A stretch of DNA of 7,934 nucleotides from an uncultured Clostridia bacterium (lineage in GTDB: Bacteria > Bacillota > Clostridia > TANB77 > CAG-508). The notes under the pieces were generated by a model that had not been told where the DNA came from, did no database searches, and was given only the letters and a program-made list of their open reading frames with translations. This document shows positions 5,659 through 7,934 of the stretch, one piece after another (position 1 is the first letter of the stretch; each line of letters starts with the position of its first letter). Made by a program: the position numbers and the translations under genes. The DNA is taken from assembly GCA_934141445.1 (NCBI GenBank), contig CAKPCF010000035.1, positions 1 through 7,934 on the forward strand. The letters are read 5' to 3'.

Positions 5659-5706
5659 AAAAGCAAGAAGCAGGTTACAATATGCCTGCCTCTTGCTTTT
5701 TATTTT
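5659..5706. terminator. Strong intrinsic terminator between convergent genes
   Basis: AAAAGCAAGAAGCAGG (5659-5674) and CCTGCCTCTTGCTTTT (5685-5700) form a 16-position stem with a single A/C mismatch and a 10-base loop. The right arm runs into TTTTTATTTT for rightward transcription. Read leftward, the stem also ends in TTTT, so it can serve both the MYG1-family gene (stop at 5643) and the LRR gene (stop at 5736). Confidence 0.9.
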
Positions 5707-5735
5707 ATATAAAAAATTTACTAATATATCAATTT

Positions 5736-7934
5736 CTACTTCTTCAAATTTGTCCAACTAGTTCCACTTTGTGTTAATATACTTTTATCAATAATTCCAT
5801 TATTTCCAGAAATATACAAATTCTTTAATTTATAGTTCTTATTAAGTCCTACTAAAACATCTAGCACATTATATCTTATCATCTTCCCGCTTGCATCATA
5901 ATATGTTGATGTATCTGTAATTGAATTATCACTCAAATTTAAGGTTTCCAAATTTTGTAATTTTGAAAATACTTGTAAACCATTAGAAATATAATTTCCA
6001 TTCAAACTTAATGAAGAAACATTGATAAGACTTCCAATATTTTCTACATCTGTTATAGCATTGTTTGCCATATAAACACTAGTCAAATTAGTTAAATTTG
6101 ATATTTGTGATATGTCTGATACATTAGTATTATATGCTGAAAGTGCAGTTAACTGAGTAAGTTCTTTTACACATTCCAAGGTATCAATCGTAGTCCAATG
6201 TATGTCAATTTTCTTCAAACTTTGTAAATCTTTAAGATCATTTAAAGTGTTAATTTTACTATAATTTACTTTACCTGTCCATTGTGCACCAGTAATTTTT
6301 AGTGTATTTAATGAAGTACAGCCTGTTAATATACCAAAATCAATTACTGAAGTATTATTAAAAATTTCTAAAGTTTTCAATTTTTTGCACTTACTAGAAA
6401 GCTCTACTAATATATTTTGTATATTACCATTTGATCTAAAATATGCATCTGCCAATTCAGAATCAGTCTTAAATTCAAACATTGTATTGTTTTGCGATGA
6501 ATTTATCGTTGAAACGCTATTTGGCAATTTTAAAGTACCAAATGTAATATATCCAAGTGAAACTTCAGTTAATTTTGAACAGTTTGTTAAATCTAAATTC
6601 AAAGTATTATTATAATAAGTATAATTTTGCATTCCAAAAGTCAATTTACTTATATTAGTACATTTTTCTAAAGTCTTTAATACTGTTGGATTATTGCAAA
6701 TCAAGGAGCTACAATGAGACTTAAATATATGACTTGTATCACCTTCTATACCAGTTCCAGCATTACTTTTAGCCACTCTTTCCACAATATTTTGAATTTT
6801 ACTTAAGTCAATTTTACTATTATCTACTGCTAAAATTCCAAGATTAGTATTATTTTCTAATAAAGTTAAGCCCTTATCACCATCAGTTGTTGCTGAAGTT
6901 CCTCTTAGATCCAACATAACCAATTTTGATAAACTAGTTACAAAGCTCATATCACTAAATTTTACATTATATAAAGACAATTCAGTAAGTTTTGTAAACT
7001 TGGGCAAAATTTCATTTAACAAACTATTTAATTCTGCTTCTGTTAAAGCTTCGCCTGTATCTTTTACAAACTTTGTATTATATAAACTCAAATATGTTAA
7101 ATTTGTACAATTTTTTAAAGATTTAAATTGTGATTCAGTAATATTTTGTGAAGCCAAACTCAATTTAGTTGTATCATTGCTAGTTAAACTTAAACTATAC
7201 TTAGGTGAATATATTACATTTTTTGCATTTTTTATATTTTCTTTTATTTCAGACATATCTTCATCATCAATTGTTTCAATATCATCTAAATATATATACT
7301 TTAAATTTGAACATTCTTTCAAGTGACTAATCCATTTAATTTTGTTTCCTCTTAAATCCAACCAATATAAAGTTTGATTGCCTTCAATAGCACTTAATAC
7401 ATCTTCATTACCTTTTACATCTGAAGTATCATCTAATTTATTATATGATGCTTGCAAATATGTTAAATTAGGTTTATTTTCTAGACCTTTAAGAGATGTA
7501 ATTTGATTAAAACTTGCTCTTAAATAATATAAATTAGAAAAACCTGAAAGAGCCTCCAAGCTTGTAATTTGATTATCATTTATATAAAGGTATTTTACTG
7601 CATTTTTAGTTGCTACAGTTAAATTTGCTAATGGAGATATATCAGAAAGATTAGTAATTATTTTGTAATCGCTACTACTATATCTATTAGTTGGAGTTCC
7701 AAATGAAAAATCTACAGATGCATTATATGTTGCAAAAAAGCCTAGATAATTTAAGTTTGGCAAATCATAATTTGAAAGTTGTTTTCCAAACTTAAATACT
7801 TCATCATTTGTTGTTTGCAAGAAATACAATTGTTGAAGTTTGCTACCTAATTTTCCAATTGCTGAATAATCACCAATTGTTGACCTTTTTATAAAAATAT
7901 AATACAGTTGACTACAATTTTCTATACCATTTAA
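5736..7934 (-). CDS. Large leucine-rich-repeat (SDS22/internalin-like) protein, 3' part
   Basis: The frame is open from the window edge to a TAG stop at 5738-5736: 732 codons, no start inside. A TTG at 7829 is not a real start, because the 35 codons before it (LNGIENCSQLYYIF and onward) continue the repeat pattern without a stop or ribosome site. The protein is a string of 20-25-residue leucine-rich repeats of the form L-x-x-L-x-x-L-x-L-x-x-N-x-I-x-D-I, regular near the N-terminal side (YLYINDNQITSLEAL) and at the C-terminal end (SVYMANNAITDVENI, TLNLSDNSITD). The middle is more irregular, with Asn/Ser/Thr-rich spacers. Such proteins usually are secreted or surface-bound and bind other proteins. 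No LPXTG motif, membrane anchor or cell-wall domain follows the last repeat, so any signal peptide or anchor must be upstream, outside the window. The ligand is unknown. Confidence 0.9.
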   Translation of the reverse strand, partial: LNGIENCSQLYYIFIKRSTIGDYSAIGKLGSKLQQLYFLQTTNDEVFKFGKQLSNYDLPNLNYLGFFATYNASVDFSFGTPTNRYSSSDYKIITNLSDISPLANLTVATKNAVKYLYINDNQITSLEALSGFSNLYYLRASFNQITSLKGLENKPNLTYLQASYNKLDDTSDVKGNEDVLSAIEGNQTLYWLDLRGNKIKWISHLKECSNLKYIYLDDIETIDDEDMSEIKENIKNAKNVIYSPKYSLSLTSNDTTKLSLASQNITESQFKSLKNCTNLTYLSLYNTKFVKDTGEALTEAELNSLLNEILPKFTKLTELSLYNVKFSDMSFVTSLSKLVMLDLRGTSATTDGDKGLTLLENNTNLGILAVDNSKIDLSKIQNIVERVAKSNAGTGIEGDTSHIFKSHCSSLICNNPTVLKTLEKCTNISKLTFGMQNYTYYNNTLNLDLTNCSKLTEVSLGYITFGTLKLPNSVSTINSSQNNTMFEFKTDSELADAYFRSNGNIQNILVELSSKCKKLKTLEIFNNTSVIDFGILTGCTSLNTLKITGAQWTGKVNYSKINTLNDLKDLQSLKKIDIHWTTIDTLECVKELTQLTALSAYNTNVSDISQISNLTNLTSVYMANNAITDVENIGSLINVSSLSLNGNYISNGLQVFSKLQNLETLNLSDNSITDTSTYYDASGKMIRYNVLDVLVGLNKNYKLKNLYISGNNGIIDKSILTQSGTSWTNLKK

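Noticed and set aside
5650..5712. Small GTG-initiated frame after GGAGG, just after the MYG1 stop
   Set aside because: It would be about 20 codons and spans the whole terminator hairpin. The GGAGG may be a relic of a following gene, but there is no coding evidence.
6385..7326. Two short plus-strand frames inside the LRR gene
   Set aside because: They are antisense to continuous leucine-rich repeats and have no ribosome sites or recognisable products.
5736..7934. The leucine-rich repeats as a DNA-level tandem repeat or CRISPR-like array
   Set aside because: The periodicity is at the protein level; nucleotide copies are diverged and of variable length, with no constant repeat and unique spacers.

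Overview
The window is a stretch of a very AT-rich bacterial chromosome. Its Shine-Dalgarno sites (AGGAGG, GGAG), sigma-A-type promoters, GTG start, low G+C and gene repertoire fit a low-GC Bacillota, probably an anaerobic, host-associated Clostridia-like lineage. The lineage is an inference; no rRNA or other marker gene is present.

Layout. Positions 1-2620 hold a leftward operon with its own promoter. It starts with a PF11449-type heavy-metal permease with a His/Cys-rich loop, continues 25 bases on with a Wzx/RfbX-type polysaccharide flippase, and ends 23 bases further on with a G3E (CobW/COG0523) GTPase that leaves the window after 23 codons. Its leader carries a 13-bp hairpin. Positions 2655-3796 hold a rightward unit: a promoter, a small leader hairpin, two tandem genes for small four-helix membrane proteins that are diverged paralogs of each other and that I cannot assign to a family, and a long GC-rich hairpin with a T-tract. 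Positions 3807-4413 hold a leftward gene for a PF06695 'small multi-drug export' protein with its own promoter. Positions 4488-5706 hold a rightward, self-contained unit: an extended -10 promoter, a MYG1-family (UPF0160) DHH-like hydrolase gene clearly richer in G+C than its surroundings, and a strong terminator. Positions 5736-7934 hold the 3' part of a large leftward leucine-rich-repeat protein gene. Its reading frame is open to the window edge, so its start lies outside.

How the genes may work together. The heavy-metal permease and the G3E GTPase belong to families tied to metal handling, so the first operon is plausibly a metal-homeostasis unit into which a surface-polysaccharide flippase has been inserted or recruited. 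The flippase and the LRR protein suggest cell-surface functions. The MYG1 unit looks horizontally acquired. The two paralogous membrane proteins followed by the palindrome are the least explained part of the window. There are no tRNA or rRNA genes, CRISPR arrays, transposase genes or recognisable phage genes.
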